Assembly (NCBI GenBank): GCA_963738425.1
Contig: CAVTWT010000030.1
Span: 124,001-188,000, forward strand
Direction of reading: 5' to 3'
From: CADEEN01 sp963738425
Lineage (GTDB): Bacteria; Pseudomonadota; Gammaproteobacteria; Burkholderiales; Burkholderiaceae_C
DNA length: 64,000 nucleotides
The translations under genes and the position numbers were made by a program. The notes beneath the pieces are model-generated. The model did no database searches. It saw only the letters and a program-made list of their open reading frames with translations, and was not told the DNA's origin. Position 1 is the stretch's first letter. Every line of letters starts with the position of its first letter. Of the stretch, positions 9,647 through 19,506 are shown piece by piece.

Positions 9647-12600
9647 ATGAACTTCAACGTCTCCGCCTGGTGCATCCGCAACCCGGTGCCGTCGATCCTG
9701 CTCTTCATCATGCTGACGATCGCCGGTGTGCTGGGCTTCAAGGCGATGAAGATCCAGCAGTTCCCCGACATCGACCTGCCGACGATCACCGTCACCGCCT
9801 CGCTGCCGGGCACCGCGCCGGCGCAGATGGAAACCGAGGTCGCGCGAAAGATCGAAAACTCGCTGGCCACCGTGCAGGGCCTGAAGCACATCTACACCAA
9901 GGTGCAGGACGGCACGGCGATCATCACCGCCGAGTTCCGGCTCGAGAAGCCGACGCAGGAGGCCCTCGACGATGTGCGCGACGCCGTCTCGCGCGTGCGC
10001 TCCGATCTGCCGGCCGATCTGCGCGACCCGGTGATCGCCAAGATGGATCTGGCCGGCTCGCCGATCCTGACCTACGTCGTGGCCTCGACGCGCATGGACG
10101 CCGAAGCGCTGTCCTGGTTCGTCAACAACGAGGCCACCAAGCGCATGCTCGCCGTGCGCGGCGTCGGCGCGGTCAGCCGCGTCGGCGGCGCGACGCGCGA
10201 AGTGCATGTCGAGCTCGACCCATCGCGCCTGCAGGCGCTCGGCGCCACCGCCGCCGAAATTTCACGGCGTCTGCGCGACGTGCAGCAGGAAGCCTCGGGC
10301 GGCCGAGCCGACCTCGGCGGCGTCGAACAATCGGTGCGCACGATCGCCACCGTGCAGACCGCGGCCGAACTCGGCGCGCTCGAAGTGCCGCTCTCCGACG
10401 GCCGGCGCATCCGCCTCGACCAGGTCGCCACGGTCAGCGACACCGTGGCCGAGCAGCGCTCGACCGCGTTGCTCAACGGCAAGCAGGTGGTCGGCTTCGA
10501 GATCACACGCGCTCGCGGCGCCGGTGAAGTCGATGTGGCCGAAGGCGTGCGCAAGGCGATCGACGAGCTGAAGACCGCGCACCCCGACATCACCGTCACC
10601 GAAGCCTTCAACTTCGTCGATCCGGTGATCGAGAACTTCAACGGCTCAATGGCGCTGCTGGTCGAAGGCGCGGTGCTGGCCATCATCGTCGTCTGGTTCT
10701 TCCTGCGCGACTGGCGGGCGACCTTCGTCTCGGCGGTGGCGCTGCCGCTGTCGGCGATCCCGACCTTCTTCGTCATGAACATGATGGGCTTCACGCTCAA
10801 CGTCGTGACGCTGCTCTCGCTCTCGCTCGTCGTCGGCATCCTGGTCGATGACGCGATCGTCGAGATCGAAAACATCATGCGCCACCTGCAGCAGGGCAAG
10901 AAACCGCTCGTCGCGGCGATGGAAGCGGCCGACGAGATCGGGCTGGCGGTGATCGCGACCACGTTCACGCTGATCGCGGTCTTTCTGCCGACTGCTTTCA
11001 TGAGCGGCGTGCCGGGCAAGTTTTTCGTGCAGTTCGGCTGGACCGCGGCGATCGCGGTCTTCTTCTCCCTCGTCGTCGCGCGCATGTTGACGCCGATGAT
11101 GGCGGCGTATCTGTTGAAGCGGCCGAAGAAGGACCACCCGGAGCCGAAGTGGATGCCGGGCTACATGAAGCTCGTCGCCTGGTGCCTGAAGCACCGCGTG
11201 AAGACGATGCTGGCGACGACGCTGTTCGCCGTCGCCTCCTGCACGCCGGTCTTCACCGGCCAGATCGCCGGCGCTTTCATCCCGCCCGATGACCTGTCGC
11301 AGACGCAGGTCTACATCTCGCTGCCGCCGGGCAGCACCTTCAAGCAGACCCTCGCCGTGGCCGAGGCGGCGCGCGAGGCGGTGCAGAAGAACAAGCATGT
11401 CAAGCTCGTCTACACGGCGGTCGGCGGTGGCCGCGCCGGCAGCGACCCATTCATGCCCGGTGGCGCCGCCGAAGCGCGCAAGGCCACGCTGACGATCAAC
11501 CTCACGCCGCGCGGCGAGCGCAGCGGCATCAGCAAGCAGGCGATCGAAGGCGAGTTGCGGCAGGTGCTCGAAGGATTGCCGGGCGCGCGCTTTGCCGTCG
11601 GCTTCGGCGGCTCGGCGGAGAAGTTCATCCTCGTGCTGGCCGGCGAAGACGGCGATGTGCTCAATGCGCATGCGCGTACCGTCGAGCAGGAGCTGCGCAC
11701 GATCCCCGGCATCGGCCAGGTGACGAGCACGTCGAGCCTGCAGCGGCCCGAACTCGTCGTGCGGCCCGATGCGGCGCGCGCCGCCGATCTCGGCGTCACG
11801 TCGGCGGCGATTGCCGACACGCTGCGCATCGCCACCGCCGGCGACTACGAACAATCGCTGGCCAAGCTCAACCTGTCGCAACGCCAGGTGCCGGTGGTCG
11901 TCAAGCTGTCCGACGCAGCGCGGCAAGACCTGACGCTGCTCGAGCGCCTGGCGGTGCCCGGCACGAAGGGGCCGGTCGCGCTGGGCAACGTCGCCGATCT
12001 GGCACTGGCCAGCGGCCCGGCGCAGATCGACCGCTATGACCGTGCGCGCAACGTCAACTTCGAGATCGAGCTGAACGGCCAGGCCCTCGGCGCGGTGCAG
12101 GCCGCAGCCGAGAAGCTGCCGTCGATCGTCAACCTGCCGCCGGGCGTGACGCAAACGGTGGTCGGTGATGCCGAAGCCTTCGCCGAACTCTTCACGAGCT
12201 TCCTGCTGGCGATGCTGACCGGCGTGGCCTGCATCTACATCGTGCTCGTGCTGCTGTTCCACGCCTGGGTGCAGCCGGCGACGATCCTGGCGGCGCTGGT
12301 GCTGTCGGTGCCCGGCGCGATGCTGGCCCTGTTCATCACCCGCACCGACCTGTCGATGCCGGCCATGATCGGCATGATCATGCTGATGGGCATCGCCACC
12401 AAGAACTCGATCCTGCTCGTCGAGTACGCGATCATGGCCCGGCGCGACCGCGGCCTGAACCGCTGGGACGCACTGCTCGACGCCTGCCACAAACGCGCGC
12501 GGCCGATCGTCATGACCACCATCGCGATGGGCGCAGGCATGCTGCCGATCGCCCTGGGCATCGGCACCGATCCGAGCTTCCGCGCGCCGATGGCCATCGT

Positions 12601-12742
12601 CGTCATCGGCGGCCTGATCACGTCCACGTTCCTGAGCCTGCTCGTCGTGCCGGTCGTCTTCACTTATGTCGATGACATGGTGCAGTGGTTCGTCAAGCGC
12701 TGGCGGCGGCGTTTTCCTCACGTCCAGGAGGCAGCAGCATGA
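9647..12742 (+). CDS. RND-family multidrug efflux permease (HAE1/AcrB type)
   Basis: This 1031-aa inner-membrane proton-driven exporter is the usual length for the family. It starts with the N-terminal TM helix and the conserved KIQQFPDIDLPTITV, and carries the paired TM4 motif LVVGILVDDAIVEIEN near residue 400 with the proton-relay Asp pair. The second half repeats the fold (GIATKNSILLVEYA). It sits 12 bases after the adaptor gene and overlaps the following hydrolase gene by ATGA. With NodT and the adaptor it makes a complete tripartite pump under TetR control. The substrate is unknown. Confidence 0.95.
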   Translation: MNFNVSAWCIRNPVPSILLFIMLTIAGVLGFKAMKIQQFPDIDLPTITVTASLPGTAPAQMETEVARKIENSLATVQGLKHIYTKVQDGTAIITAEFRLEKPTQEALDDVRDAVSRVRSDLPADLRDPVIAKMDLAGSPILTYVVASTRMDAEALSWFVNNEATKRMLAVRGVGAVSRVGGATREVHVELDPSRLQALGATAAEISRRLRDVQQEASGGRADLGGVEQSVRTIATVQTAAELGALEVPLSDGRRIRLDQVATVSDTVAEQRSTALLNGKQVVGFEITRARGAGEVDVAEGVRKAIDELKTAHPDITVTEAFNFVDPVIENFNGSMALLVEGAVLAIIVVWFFLRDWRATFVSAVALPLSAIPTFFVMNMMGFTLNVVTLLSLSLVVGILVDDAIVEIENIMRHLQQGKKPLVAAMEAADEIGLAVIATTFTLIAVFLPTAFMSGVPGKFFVQFGWTAAIAVFFSLVVARMLTPMMAAYLLKRPKKDHPEPKWMPGYMKLVAWCLKHRVKTMLATTLFAVASCTPVFTGQIAGAFIPPDDLSQTQVYISLPPGSTFKQTLAVAEAAREAVQKNKHVKLVYTAVGGGRAGSDPFMPGGAAEARKATLTINLTPRGERSGISKQAIEGELRQVLEGLPGARFAVGFGGSAEKFILVLAGEDGDVLNAHARTVEQELRTIPGIGQVTSTSSLQRPELVVRPDAARAADLGVTSAAIADTLRIATAGDYEQSLAKLNLSQRQVPVVVKLSDAARQDLTLLERLAVPGTKGPVALGNVADLALASGPAQIDRYDRARNVNFEIELNGQALGAVQAAAEKLPSIVNLPPGVTQTVVGDAEAFAELFTSFLLAMLTGVACIYIVLVLLFHAWVQPATILAALVLSVPGAMLALFITRTDLSMPAMIGMIMLMGIATKNSILLVEYAIMARRDRGLNRWDALLDACHKRARPIVMTTIAMGAGMLPIALGIGTDPSFRAPMAIVVIGGLITSTFLSLLVVPVVFTYVDDMVQWFVKRWRRRFPHVQEAAA

Positions 12743-13695
12743 AGCGCCGGGTCTTCAACGCGGCGCTCGTCGCCGCCTCGGCGTTGTCCACGCTGCGCGC
12801 TTGGGCCGATGAGCCGCCGCCGTTCGACACGCTCGAATTCGAATGGGCCGATCAGAAGCGCCAGCGCGCGGTGCCGGTGCGCCTGTACTGGCCGAGTGCG
12901 ACCAGCGCGACGACAGTGCCACTCGTCGTCTTCTCCCACGGCATCGGCGGTTCGCGCCGCGGCTACAGCTACCTCGGCCAGCATTGGGCGAGTCATGGCA
13001 TCGCCAGCCTGCACCTGCAGCACGTCGGCAGCGATCGCAACCTCTGGTTCGGCAACCCGCTCGGCCTCGTCGGCCGTTTGCAGGATGCGGCGCAGGAGCG
13101 TGAGGCCATCGAGCGTCCGCGCGACCTGAGCTTCGCGCTCGATCAATTGCTCGCCGATGCGCTTGGTGAGCGCATCGACACCAAGCGCATCGTCGCTGCC
13201 GGCCATAGCTACGGCGCCAACACGACGCTGCTGGCCGCGGGTGCGCGCGTCGAGCGCGACGGCAAGCACGTCGATCTGCGCGACGAACGCTTGAGCGCGG
13301 CCGTTGTGCTCTCAGCGCCGCCGTTCTACGGCGAGCGCGAACCGGCGCGCATCCTCGGCCCGGTGCAACTGCCGACGCTGCACATCACTGCCACCGGCGA
13401 CGTGATCCGCATCCCGGGCTATTGGTCGGGCGCGGAAGACCGCATCGCAGTCTTCGAAGCCATCGGCAGCAAGCACAAGGCGCTGGCCGTTTTCGAAGGC
13501 GGCTCGCACAGCATGTTCACCGACCGGCCGGGCACCGGCGGCACTGAGCTGAACCCGCGTGTGAAGGTGGCGACAAAAGAACTCTCACTGGCCTTCCTGC
13601 AGAACAACTTCGGCCAGGGCCGCCCAAGCGCGATGGCGCAGTGCGTCGAGCGCCACCGCCAGATCATCGCCAAGGTCGACGGCGTGTTCGCCTGA
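12739..13695 (+). CDS. Secreted alpha/beta hydrolase (dienelactone/PAF-acetylhydrolase-like)
   Basis: This 318-aa protein has an N-terminal signal (MKRRVFNAALVAASALST...AWA). ATG 12739 is preceded by AGGAGG and overlaps the RND stop. Visible features are the oxyanion region VVFSHGIGGSRRGY, the nucleophile elbow AGHSYGAN near residue 155, and a C-terminal GGSHSMF that may hold the catalytic His. It is probably a periplasmic esterase. Co-transcription with an efflux pump suggests processing of a related substrate, but this is inference. Confidence 0.75.
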   Translation: MKRRVFNAALVAASALSTLRAWADEPPPFDTLEFEWADQKRQRAVPVRLYWPSATSATTVPLVVFSHGIGGSRRGYSYLGQHWASHGIASLHLQHVGSDRNLWFGNPLGLVGRLQDAAQEREAIERPRDLSFALDQLLADALGERIDTKRIVAAGHSYGANTTLLAAGARVERDGKHVDLRDERLSAAVVLSAPPFYGEREPARILGPVQLPTLHITATGDVIRIPGYWSGAEDRIAVFEAIGSKHKALAVFEGGSHSMFTDRPGTGGTELNPRVKVATKELSLAFLQNNFGQGRPSAMAQCVERHRQIIAKVDGVFA

Positions 13696-13696
13696 G

Positions 13697-13939
13697 CTAG
13701 GGCGCGCACCCCGAAGGCTTGAAGAGGCGCTCTGTCGAAGCGGGATGCGCGGCCAGCTTGGCCTCGGGCCGCCGCGGACGGCGCACCAGCTCACCGCCAC
13801 AGTTGGGGCAGATGCCGCGAAGGCGCTGATCCGCGCAATCGGCGCAGAAAGTGCACTCGAAGGTGCAAATGCGCGCGTCAGGCGATCCGGGCGGCAGGTC
13901 CACGTCGCAGCACTCGCAGGAGGGTCTCAGTTGCAGCAT
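13697..13939 (-). CDS. DUF1272-type small zinc-ribbon protein
   Basis: This 80-aa protein begins MLQLRPSCECCDVDLPP and contains three CxxC-like pairs (CECC, CTFCADC, CPNCGG), the pattern of the DUF1272 family. It is probably a structural zinc-binding protein of unknown role. It is convergent with the hydrolase gene, with only one base between the stops, and lies downstream of the exonuclease gene on the same strand. Confidence 0.8.
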   Translation of the reverse strand: MLQLRPSCECCDVDLPPGSPDARICTFECTFCADCADQRLRGICPNCGGELVRRPRRPEAKLAAHPASTERLFKPSGCAP

Positions 13940-13972
13940 GGCGCGAGGATAGCGCTGCGACGAACAGCGCCG

Positions 13973-16204
13973 CTAGTAGCTCACCCGCGCCAGGTACGTC
14001 TTCTCCGATGCCGCCAAGGCCTCGCCCAGCGTGTGAATCCCGCGCTCGTTGAGCAGCGGAATCAGCTTCAGGAAGACTTCGGCGGTGACCATCGCGTCGC
14101 CGAGCGCGGTGTGGCGGCCGAGCACCGTCACGCCCAGGCGCTCGGCAATGGCTTCCAGGCGGTGCGAGGCCTGCGCCGGGTGGACAACGGCCGACAGCAG
14201 CAGGGTGTCGAGGACAGGCTGGTCGAAGGAGACGCCGCAACGCTCGCGCTTCAACTCGAGAAAGCGCATGTCGAACGCGGCGTTGTGCGCCACCAGCACG
14301 GTGTCCTGCGCGTAGGCGTGGAACGTGGGCAGCACCGTGTCGATGGTCGGTGCGTCGGCCACCATCGCCGGCTCGATGCCGTGAATGGCGATGCCCACGG
14401 CCGGTATGCTGCGCTGCGGGTTGATCAGCTGCTCGAAGGCGTCCTCGCGGCGCAGCTTGGCGGCGACGATGCGCGTCGCGCCGATCTGGATGATCTCGTC
14501 GCCGGCCGATGGGTCGAGGCCCGTGGTCTCGGTGTCGAAGACGGTGTAGGCCAGGTCGATCAGGCGCCGCTCGGCGAGCTCGCGCGGGGGCTCGCGCTGG
14601 AACAGATCGAAGTCGAAGACCTCGGGGCGGCTGTCGCCGCGCACGACCGCGCTGGCCTCCAGCGGCTCGCCTTCCACCGCCAGCGGCAGCAGCATGCGAA
14701 AGAACGACGCATGGCGCACGCGCTCGCGCTCGAACCAGAACTCGCCGCCGTGGCGCTCGACGACGTCGCGCACGGTCAGCGCCACGCTCTCGCCACCGAC
14801 GCGCATCGGCTCGGTCTCCCAGCCGATCACTGTCTCGGTGCTCATCGACGGGCCCTGCCAGACCAGGTCGAGTCTGGCATACCCGGTTGGCCCCCTGGTC
14901 CGTGCTGCGCCCGGCCCGCCCCCCGAGGGGGTGTCGGCAGCTTGGGGCGGCCCGGCGCTGCCTGGCGAACCTTCCTTCTCGTCGCGCGTCAGGCGCAGGC
15001 GCACGAGCTTGACGTCGTACTCGCCGGCCAGACGTGCGGCCAGCGAAGTCAGTGCCTGCAGCAGCGAGTAGCTGTCGACCTGCAGCCACAGCTCGGCGTC
15101 CGCCTGTTCGACGGTGGCGCGGCAGGTGTCGATGCTGGCTTCGATGCGGCGGCAGGCTGCGGCCAGCAGATCGTCGCCGCGCATGTCCTCCAGCGGCCAG
15201 CGCGTCTTCATCGTCTGCGCGCTGTGCGTGGCCAGGTCCTGCACGCGCGCGCTCATCGCCCGCACCTCGTCGCGCACCACGGCCATGAAGCGCTCGCGCG
15301 TCGGTGCATCGAGGTCGGGGAAGTCGAGCATCTCCAGAGCCGCCTGCACATTGCCGAGTGAGGCGCGGCTGCCTTCGCCCAGCGTGTGCAGCATCTGGTC
15401 GCGCTCGGCCTGGCCGGCAAAGTCGCGCGTGATGTTGTCGAGCATCAGCACGAAGCCTTCGAGCGCGTCGCCGCCGGCCTCGCGTACCGGTGCCAGCTGC
15501 ACGCGCAGCAGCGCACCGGCGCGCGTGCCGGTGACGAACTGCGCGGAAGGATTCGCCGCGCCGCGCGCCAGACGCTGCTGCACGCTCTCGATCGCGTGGG
15601 CGATCAGGGCGCGGTCGAGCAGGGCGTAGATCGAGCGGCCGAGGCCGATCAGCTCGGCGCCATCGGCCGCCGACGGCGTCGCCCCGCGATGTGCGGACAA
15701 CGCGCGCAACTGCAACCGGGCGCGGCGGTTGTAGAGCAGGATGCGGCCGTCGAGGTTGCAGACGACGACGCTCTGCGTCAGCTCGGCCATCAGCGCGGCC
15801 AGGCGGTTGCGCTCCTGTTCGACGTTGCGGCTGGCGGCGCGCACCTGCTCGGCGATGTCGGCGCGCAAGGCGCTGCGTTGCGAGGCCAATTGGTTGACCA
15901 CTTGGGCCAGCGCCTGGACTTCGGCGCCTGCGCCGTCAGCCGCGAGCTCGCGCTGCACGTCGGCGGCCAGCAAAGTGCCGGCGTCTTCGGCCAGCCGCGC
16001 CGCGGCGCGCACCCAGTGCAGATAGGCCTTGCGCATCAAGGTGCCAGCCACGGCAGCCAGCATCAGGCCGGCGAACAGGCCGAGTGCCGTGCGGCCTTCG
16101 GCGTCGGGCGCGAGCGCGAACACTGCCCACGCGGCCAGCGCCGCCGCTGCCAGCAGCGCGGCGGGCAGCAGCGCTGCGATGACCTCGCGCTTGTCGACTT
16201 TCAT
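13973..16204 (-). CDS. Membrane sensor (PAS and degenerate kinase) fused to a DnaQ-like 3'-5' exonuclease
   Basis: This is a 743-aa fusion. Residues 1-60 hold two TM helices, followed by a coiled linker, a PAS-like domain (LTQSVVVCNLDGRILLYNR), and a histidine-kinase-like region with no H-box His and no recognisable N-box, so probably inactive. From about residue 550 comes a DEDDh exonuclease: FDTETTGLD (D557, E559), AHNAAFDMRF and HTALGDAM. The start ATG (16204) overlaps the receiver stop by ATGA. A REP-like repeat encodes an extra loop at about 415-441. Similar fusions are known beside acetate permease genes in Betaproteobacteria. The role of the nuclease there is not understood. Confidence 0.82.
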   Translation of the reverse strand: MKVDKREVIAALLPAALLAAAALAAWAVFALAPDAEGRTALGLFAGLMLAAVAGTLMRKAYLHWVRAAARLAEDAGTLLAADVQRELAADGAGAEVQALAQVVNQLASQRSALRADIAEQVRAASRNVEQERNRLAALMAELTQSVVVCNLDGRILLYNRRARLQLRALSAHRGATPSAADGAELIGLGRSIYALLDRALIAHAIESVQQRLARGAANPSAQFVTGTRAGALLRVQLAPVREAGGDALEGFVLMLDNITRDFAGQAERDQMLHTLGEGSRASLGNVQAALEMLDFPDLDAPTRERFMAVVRDEVRAMSARVQDLATHSAQTMKTRWPLEDMRGDDLLAAACRRIEASIDTCRATVEQADAELWLQVDSYSLLQALTSLAARLAGEYDVKLVRLRLTRDEKEGSPGSAGPPQAADTPSGGGPGAARTRGPTGYARLDLVWQGPSMSTETVIGWETEPMRVGGESVALTVRDVVERHGGEFWFERERVRHASFFRMLLPLAVEGEPLEASAVVRGDSRPEVFDFDLFQREPPRELAERRLIDLAYTVFDTETTGLDPSAGDEIIQIGATRIVAAKLRREDAFEQLINPQRSIPAVGIAIHGIEPAMVADAPTIDTVLPTFHAYAQDTVLVAHNAAFDMRFLELKRERCGVSFDQPVLDTLLLSAVVHPAQASHRLEAIAERLGVTVLGRHTALGDAMVTAEVFLKLIPLLNERGIHTLGEALAASEKTYLARVSY
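14883..14957. repeat. REP-like GC palindrome copy inside the exonuclease-fusion gene
   Basis: The copy holds the palindrome CCCCCCGAGGGGG followed by CTTGGGGCGGCCCGGCG (14941-14957). The same block recurs at 19437-19497 and 44173-44253. Here it is in frame and encodes a Gly/Pro/Ala-rich loop in the degenerate kinase region. Confidence 0.7.
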
Positions 16205-16566
16205 CAGGCCAGCATTTCCTTGACCTTGTCGGCCAGCTCGCGCGTCGAGAACGGTTTGGTCATGTAGGCATCGGCGCCGAGCGCACTGCCCTTGGCCAGG
16301 TCCGTGTCGCGGCCCTTGGCGGAGAGCATCAGGATCTTGATCCCCGCCAGCGACTCGTCGCCGCGCACGGCTTGGCAGACCTCGAAGCCGCTCTTGCCCG
16401 GCATCATCACGTCGAGCAGCACGAGGTCGGGGCGCTCGGCGCGGATCGCCGCCAGCGCCGCATCGCCGTCGCGGGCGATGCTGACGCGGTGGCCTTCGCG
16501 CTTCATCAGGAACTCGAGCGAGATGACGATGTTGGGCTCGTCGTCGGCGATCAGGACATGTTTCAT
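16204..16566 (-). CDS. Stand-alone CheY-like response regulator receiver
   Basis: This 120-aa single receiver domain has the acidic pair DD (residues 8-9), the phospho-acceptor D52 in LLDVMMPG, the switch residues LSAK and the Lys in TKPFS. It has no output domain. Its start overlaps the stop of the symporter-kinase and its stop overlaps the exonuclease fusion start (both ATGA), so all three are translationally coupled. It is the likely phosphorylation partner of that kinase. Confidence 0.92.
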   Translation of the reverse strand: MKHVLIADDEPNIVISLEFLMKREGHRVSIARDGDAALAAIRAERPDLVLLDVMMPGKSGFEVCQAVRGDESLAGIKILMLSAKGRDTDLAKGSALGADAYMTKPFSTRELADKVKEMLA

Positions 16567-19232
16567 GTGGGCGTCTCCTTCTCATCGTGGTGCCACGGCA
16601 GCTCGAAGGCGAAGCATGCGCCTTGACCTGGCGCACTTTCGAGCCAGATGCGGCCACCGTAGTGTTCGACGATGCGGCGGCTGATCGGCAGGCCCAGCCC
16701 GGTGCCCTGCGGGCGCTGCGAGGCGCTGCCGCCCTGGCGGAATTTTTCGAAGATGAGCTGCTGCTGTTCGAGCGGCACGCCGGGGCCGTTGTCGTGCACC
16801 TCGACGGTGGCCGCGCGTTGATCGCAACGCAGGCGTACCTGCACGCGCCCCTGGCCCGGCGGCGTGAACTTGGCAGCGTTCGACAGCAGGTTGATCAGCA
16901 CTTGCAGCAAGCGGTCGCGGTCGGCGCGCAGCACCGGCACCTGCGCAGGCTTGTCCACCGTCACCGTGGCGCCGCGCTCGCGGAACGCCTCGGACGTGGT
17001 CGCCACCGCATGCTCGATCAGTGCGCCGAGGTCGATCGCCTCATTGCGCCACTCGCCGTGGCCGGATTCGATCTTGGCCATGTCGAGCACCTGGTTGACC
17101 AGGCGCGACAGGCGTTCGGTTTCGGCGACCACGAGCGCCAGGAATTGCTGGCGCTGATCGGCGTCCATCTGCGGGTCGTCGCGCATCAGCTCGGCAAAGG
17201 CGCGGATCGACGTCAGCGGTGTGCGCAACTCGTGCGTCACCGACGACATGAAGTCGTCCTTCAACTTGTCGAGCGCTTCGAGCTGGCGGTTGAGTTCGCG
17301 CACCTGCGAGGCTTCGTCGAGCACGCGCAGGATGTCGCCGCGCGCCAGCGGCTCCTCTTCGACCACGGTGGCCACCATAGCGTGCGCCGACGCGCTGCCG
17401 ATGGCGCCGGCGAGTTGCGTTTCGACCTGGCGCACCAGGCGCACATCGGGCGCCGCGCGCTGCGGATGGCCGGCGAACGCGCGCTCGGCCGCTTCGGCGC
17501 CGAGAAAGCGCGTGGCGAGCTGGCGCAGTTCGGCCATCGGCGAGGCCTGGGCGTCTCTCGTGCGCCAGCGAAGGGGCGCATCGTTGGGCGCGTCGTCGCG
17601 GCGGAAGACATCGACAAAACGCAGCGCCTGCGCCGCTTCGCGCGCGGAGGGCGCGCGCGCCAGCGACACCGCCACGTACAGGCCGACGTTGGCCAGCAGG
17701 CTCCACAGCAGGGCGTGGGTCAGGCTGTCGAGCCCGGACAGGCCGAGCAGCTGCTCGGGGCGCAGCAGCGCCAGGCCCCAAGGCCCGTCGTTGACGAAGC
17801 TCAAAGGCAGCCAGCCCGACTTGGCGATCGATGGCAGCAGCAGCGTCCACGCCCAGAGCATGAAACCGCCCGCCAGGCCCGCGAGCGCACCGGCGCGCGT
17901 GCCGCCTTTCCAGTACATGCCGCCAATGAGCGCCGGCGCGAACTGCGCCACCGCGGCGAAGCTGATGAGCCCGATGCTGACCAGTGCGTAGGCTTCGCCG
18001 GCAACGCGGAAGTACAGATAGCCAAGCAGCAGCAGGGCGACGATGACGACGCGGCGCACCGCCAGCGGCACGCGGCTGAAGTCGCGGCCGGGCTGCGCCT
18101 TGAGCAGTGCCGGCATGACGAGATCGTTGCAGACCATCGTCGCCACTGCAATCGACTCGACGATCACCATGCCGGTGGCGGCGGACAGGCCGCCGACGAA
18201 GGCAGCGAGCGCAAGCCCCGGTTGGCCGGCCGCCAGCGGCAGAGAGAGCACGAAGTTCTCGGGGTTGGCGCCCGCCTGTCCCGCGCTCGCGAAGTGCAGC
18301 AGCCCGCCGAGTGCGATCGGCAGCACGAAGACGTTGATCGCCAGCAGGTAGAGCGGGAAGGCCCAGGTGGCGCGCTTCAGGTGGCGCTCATCGACGTTCT
18401 CGACCACCATGACCTGGAACTGGCGCGGCAGCATCAGCAGCGACAGCATCGACAGCAGCGTCAGCGCGAACCACTGGCCGCCGGCAAAACGTGCCTGGCC
18501 GCCGCTGCTGCCGACCAGGCCGAGCAGCGGTGCCAGCGTCGGCTCGGCGGCGGCGCGGCGGAAGATGTCGGCTGGCCCGTCGAACAATCCCCAGCAGACG
18601 AAGGCGCCGACCGCCACGAAGGCCGCCAGCTTGACCACCGATTCGAGCGCGATCGCCGCCACCATGCCGGGGTGCCGCTCCGAAGCGTCGAGATGCCGCG
18701 TGCCGAAGGCGACCGTGAAGCCGGCGAGCACCAGCGCAATGGCCAGCGTGCTGTCGAGCCACCACGGCGCGCCGGCCTCGCCGTGCGTGCCGGTCAGCAG
18801 CGCCAGGCCGCCAGCGATGGCCTTCAACTGCAGCGCGATGTAGGGCAGGATGCCGACCAGCGCAATCAACGTCACCAGCGCCGCGAGCGTGCGGCTCTTG
18901 CCGTAGCGGCTGGCGACGAAGTCGGCGATCGAGGTGATGCGGTGCGTGCGCGCAATGCGCACCATCTTGCGCAGCAGCGTCCAGGCCAGCAGCATCGCCA
19001 GCGTCGGCCCGAGGTAGATCGGCAGGAACCACAGGCCCGAGCTGGCCGCGCGACCGACGCTGCCGAAATAGGTCCACGCGGTGCAATAGACGCCGATCGA
19101 CAGTGTGTAGATCCAGGCGTTGTTGGTCGGTGCGCGGCCTGCGAGCGCGCGCCGGTCGGCCCACCAGGCGACGGCGAACAGCAGCAGCAGGTAGGCGAAC
19201 GAGGCGCCGAGCACCAGCGGCAGGCCGAGCAT
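16563..19232 (-). CDS. Sodium/solute symporter-domain histidine kinase (CrbS/CbrA-like)
   Basis: This 889-aa protein has an N-terminal SSS symporter fold of about 13 TM helices (from WADRRALAGRAPTNNAW to about residue 500). A linker is followed by a HisKA domain with SSVTHELRTPLTSIRA (His near residue 667) and a HATPase with NLLSNAAKFTPPGQG, DNGPGVP and GTGLGLPIS. Unlike CrbS and MxtR it has no C-terminal receiver; a separate receiver follows. CrbS-type sensors control acetate use in Vibrio and Pseudomonas, and the adjacent actP supports the same role here (inference). Confidence 0.88.
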   Translation of the reverse strand: MLGLPLVLGASFAYLLLLFAVAWWADRRALAGRAPTNNAWIYTLSIGVYCTAWTYFGSVGRAASSGLWFLPIYLGPTLAMLLAWTLLRKMVRIARTHRITSIADFVASRYGKSRTLAALVTLIALVGILPYIALQLKAIAGGLALLTGTHGEAGAPWWLDSTLAIALVLAGFTVAFGTRHLDASERHPGMVAAIALESVVKLAAFVAVGAFVCWGLFDGPADIFRRAAAEPTLAPLLGLVGSSGGQARFAGGQWFALTLLSMLSLLMLPRQFQVMVVENVDERHLKRATWAFPLYLLAINVFVLPIALGGLLHFASAGQAGANPENFVLSLPLAAGQPGLALAAFVGGLSAATGMVIVESIAVATMVCNDLVMPALLKAQPGRDFSRVPLAVRRVVIVALLLLGYLYFRVAGEAYALVSIGLISFAAVAQFAPALIGGMYWKGGTRAGALAGLAGGFMLWAWTLLLPSIAKSGWLPLSFVNDGPWGLALLRPEQLLGLSGLDSLTHALLWSLLANVGLYVAVSLARAPSAREAAQALRFVDVFRRDDAPNDAPLRWRTRDAQASPMAELRQLATRFLGAEAAERAFAGHPQRAAPDVRLVRQVETQLAGAIGSASAHAMVATVVEEEPLARGDILRVLDEASQVRELNRQLEALDKLKDDFMSSVTHELRTPLTSIRAFAELMRDDPQMDADQRQQFLALVVAETERLSRLVNQVLDMAKIESGHGEWRNEAIDLGALIEHAVATTSEAFRERGATVTVDKPAQVPVLRADRDRLLQVLINLLSNAAKFTPPGQGRVQVRLRCDQRAATVEVHDNGPGVPLEQQQLIFEKFRQGGSASQRPQGTGLGLPISRRIVEHYGGRIWLESAPGQGACFAFELPWHHDEKETPT

Positions 19233-19433
19233 TCAGCCGTCCTCGCCTTCGTCATTCGCCTCGACGATCCACGCCGCCGCAGCGATCAGCACCGCCCAGC
19301 CACCGAACACCGCGGCCGGCAGCAGCGGCAGGCCGAACAGCGTGATGTCGCTTCGGTCCCACAGGCTCAACAATGGAAAGTTCAGCAGCAGCCAGCCAAG
19401 CGCGAAGAGAGCGAGCAGGCGGGGGGCGCTCAT
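19233..19433 (-). CDS. Small two-TM membrane protein next to the symporter kinase
   Basis: This 66-aa protein has two hydrophobic segments (LLALFALGWLLLNFPLLSLW and a second near residues 38-58) and a short acidic tail. It ends directly before the kinase start. SSS-type transporters are often encoded with such a small membrane partner, so it may be an accessory subunit. The family was not firmly recognised. Confidence 0.65.
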   Translation of the reverse strand: MSAPRLLALFALGWLLLNFPLLSLWDRSDITLFGLPLLPAAVFGGWAVLIAAAAWIVEANDEGEDG

Positions 19434-19436
19434 GTT

Positions 19437-19497
19437 GCCCCCAAGACGCTGCGCGTCGTCCCCCCGAGGGGGAAATTGCGCTTGGGGCGGCCCGGCG
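19437..19497. repeat. REP-like GC palindrome, intergenic copy
   Basis: It lies between the small membrane protein gene and the DUF294 gene. It contains CCCCCCGAGGGGG-type dyads and the shared block CTTGGGGCGGCCCGGCG (19481-19497), the same block as at 14941-14957 and 44237-44253. Confidence 0.7.
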
Positions 19498-19506
19498 CAC
19501 GCATGG

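Noticed and set aside
10646..12721. 691-aa minus-strand frame opposite the RND pump
   Set aside because: The translation is almost entirely Arg, His, Asp and Gln and has no domain; the plus-strand RND permease is certain.
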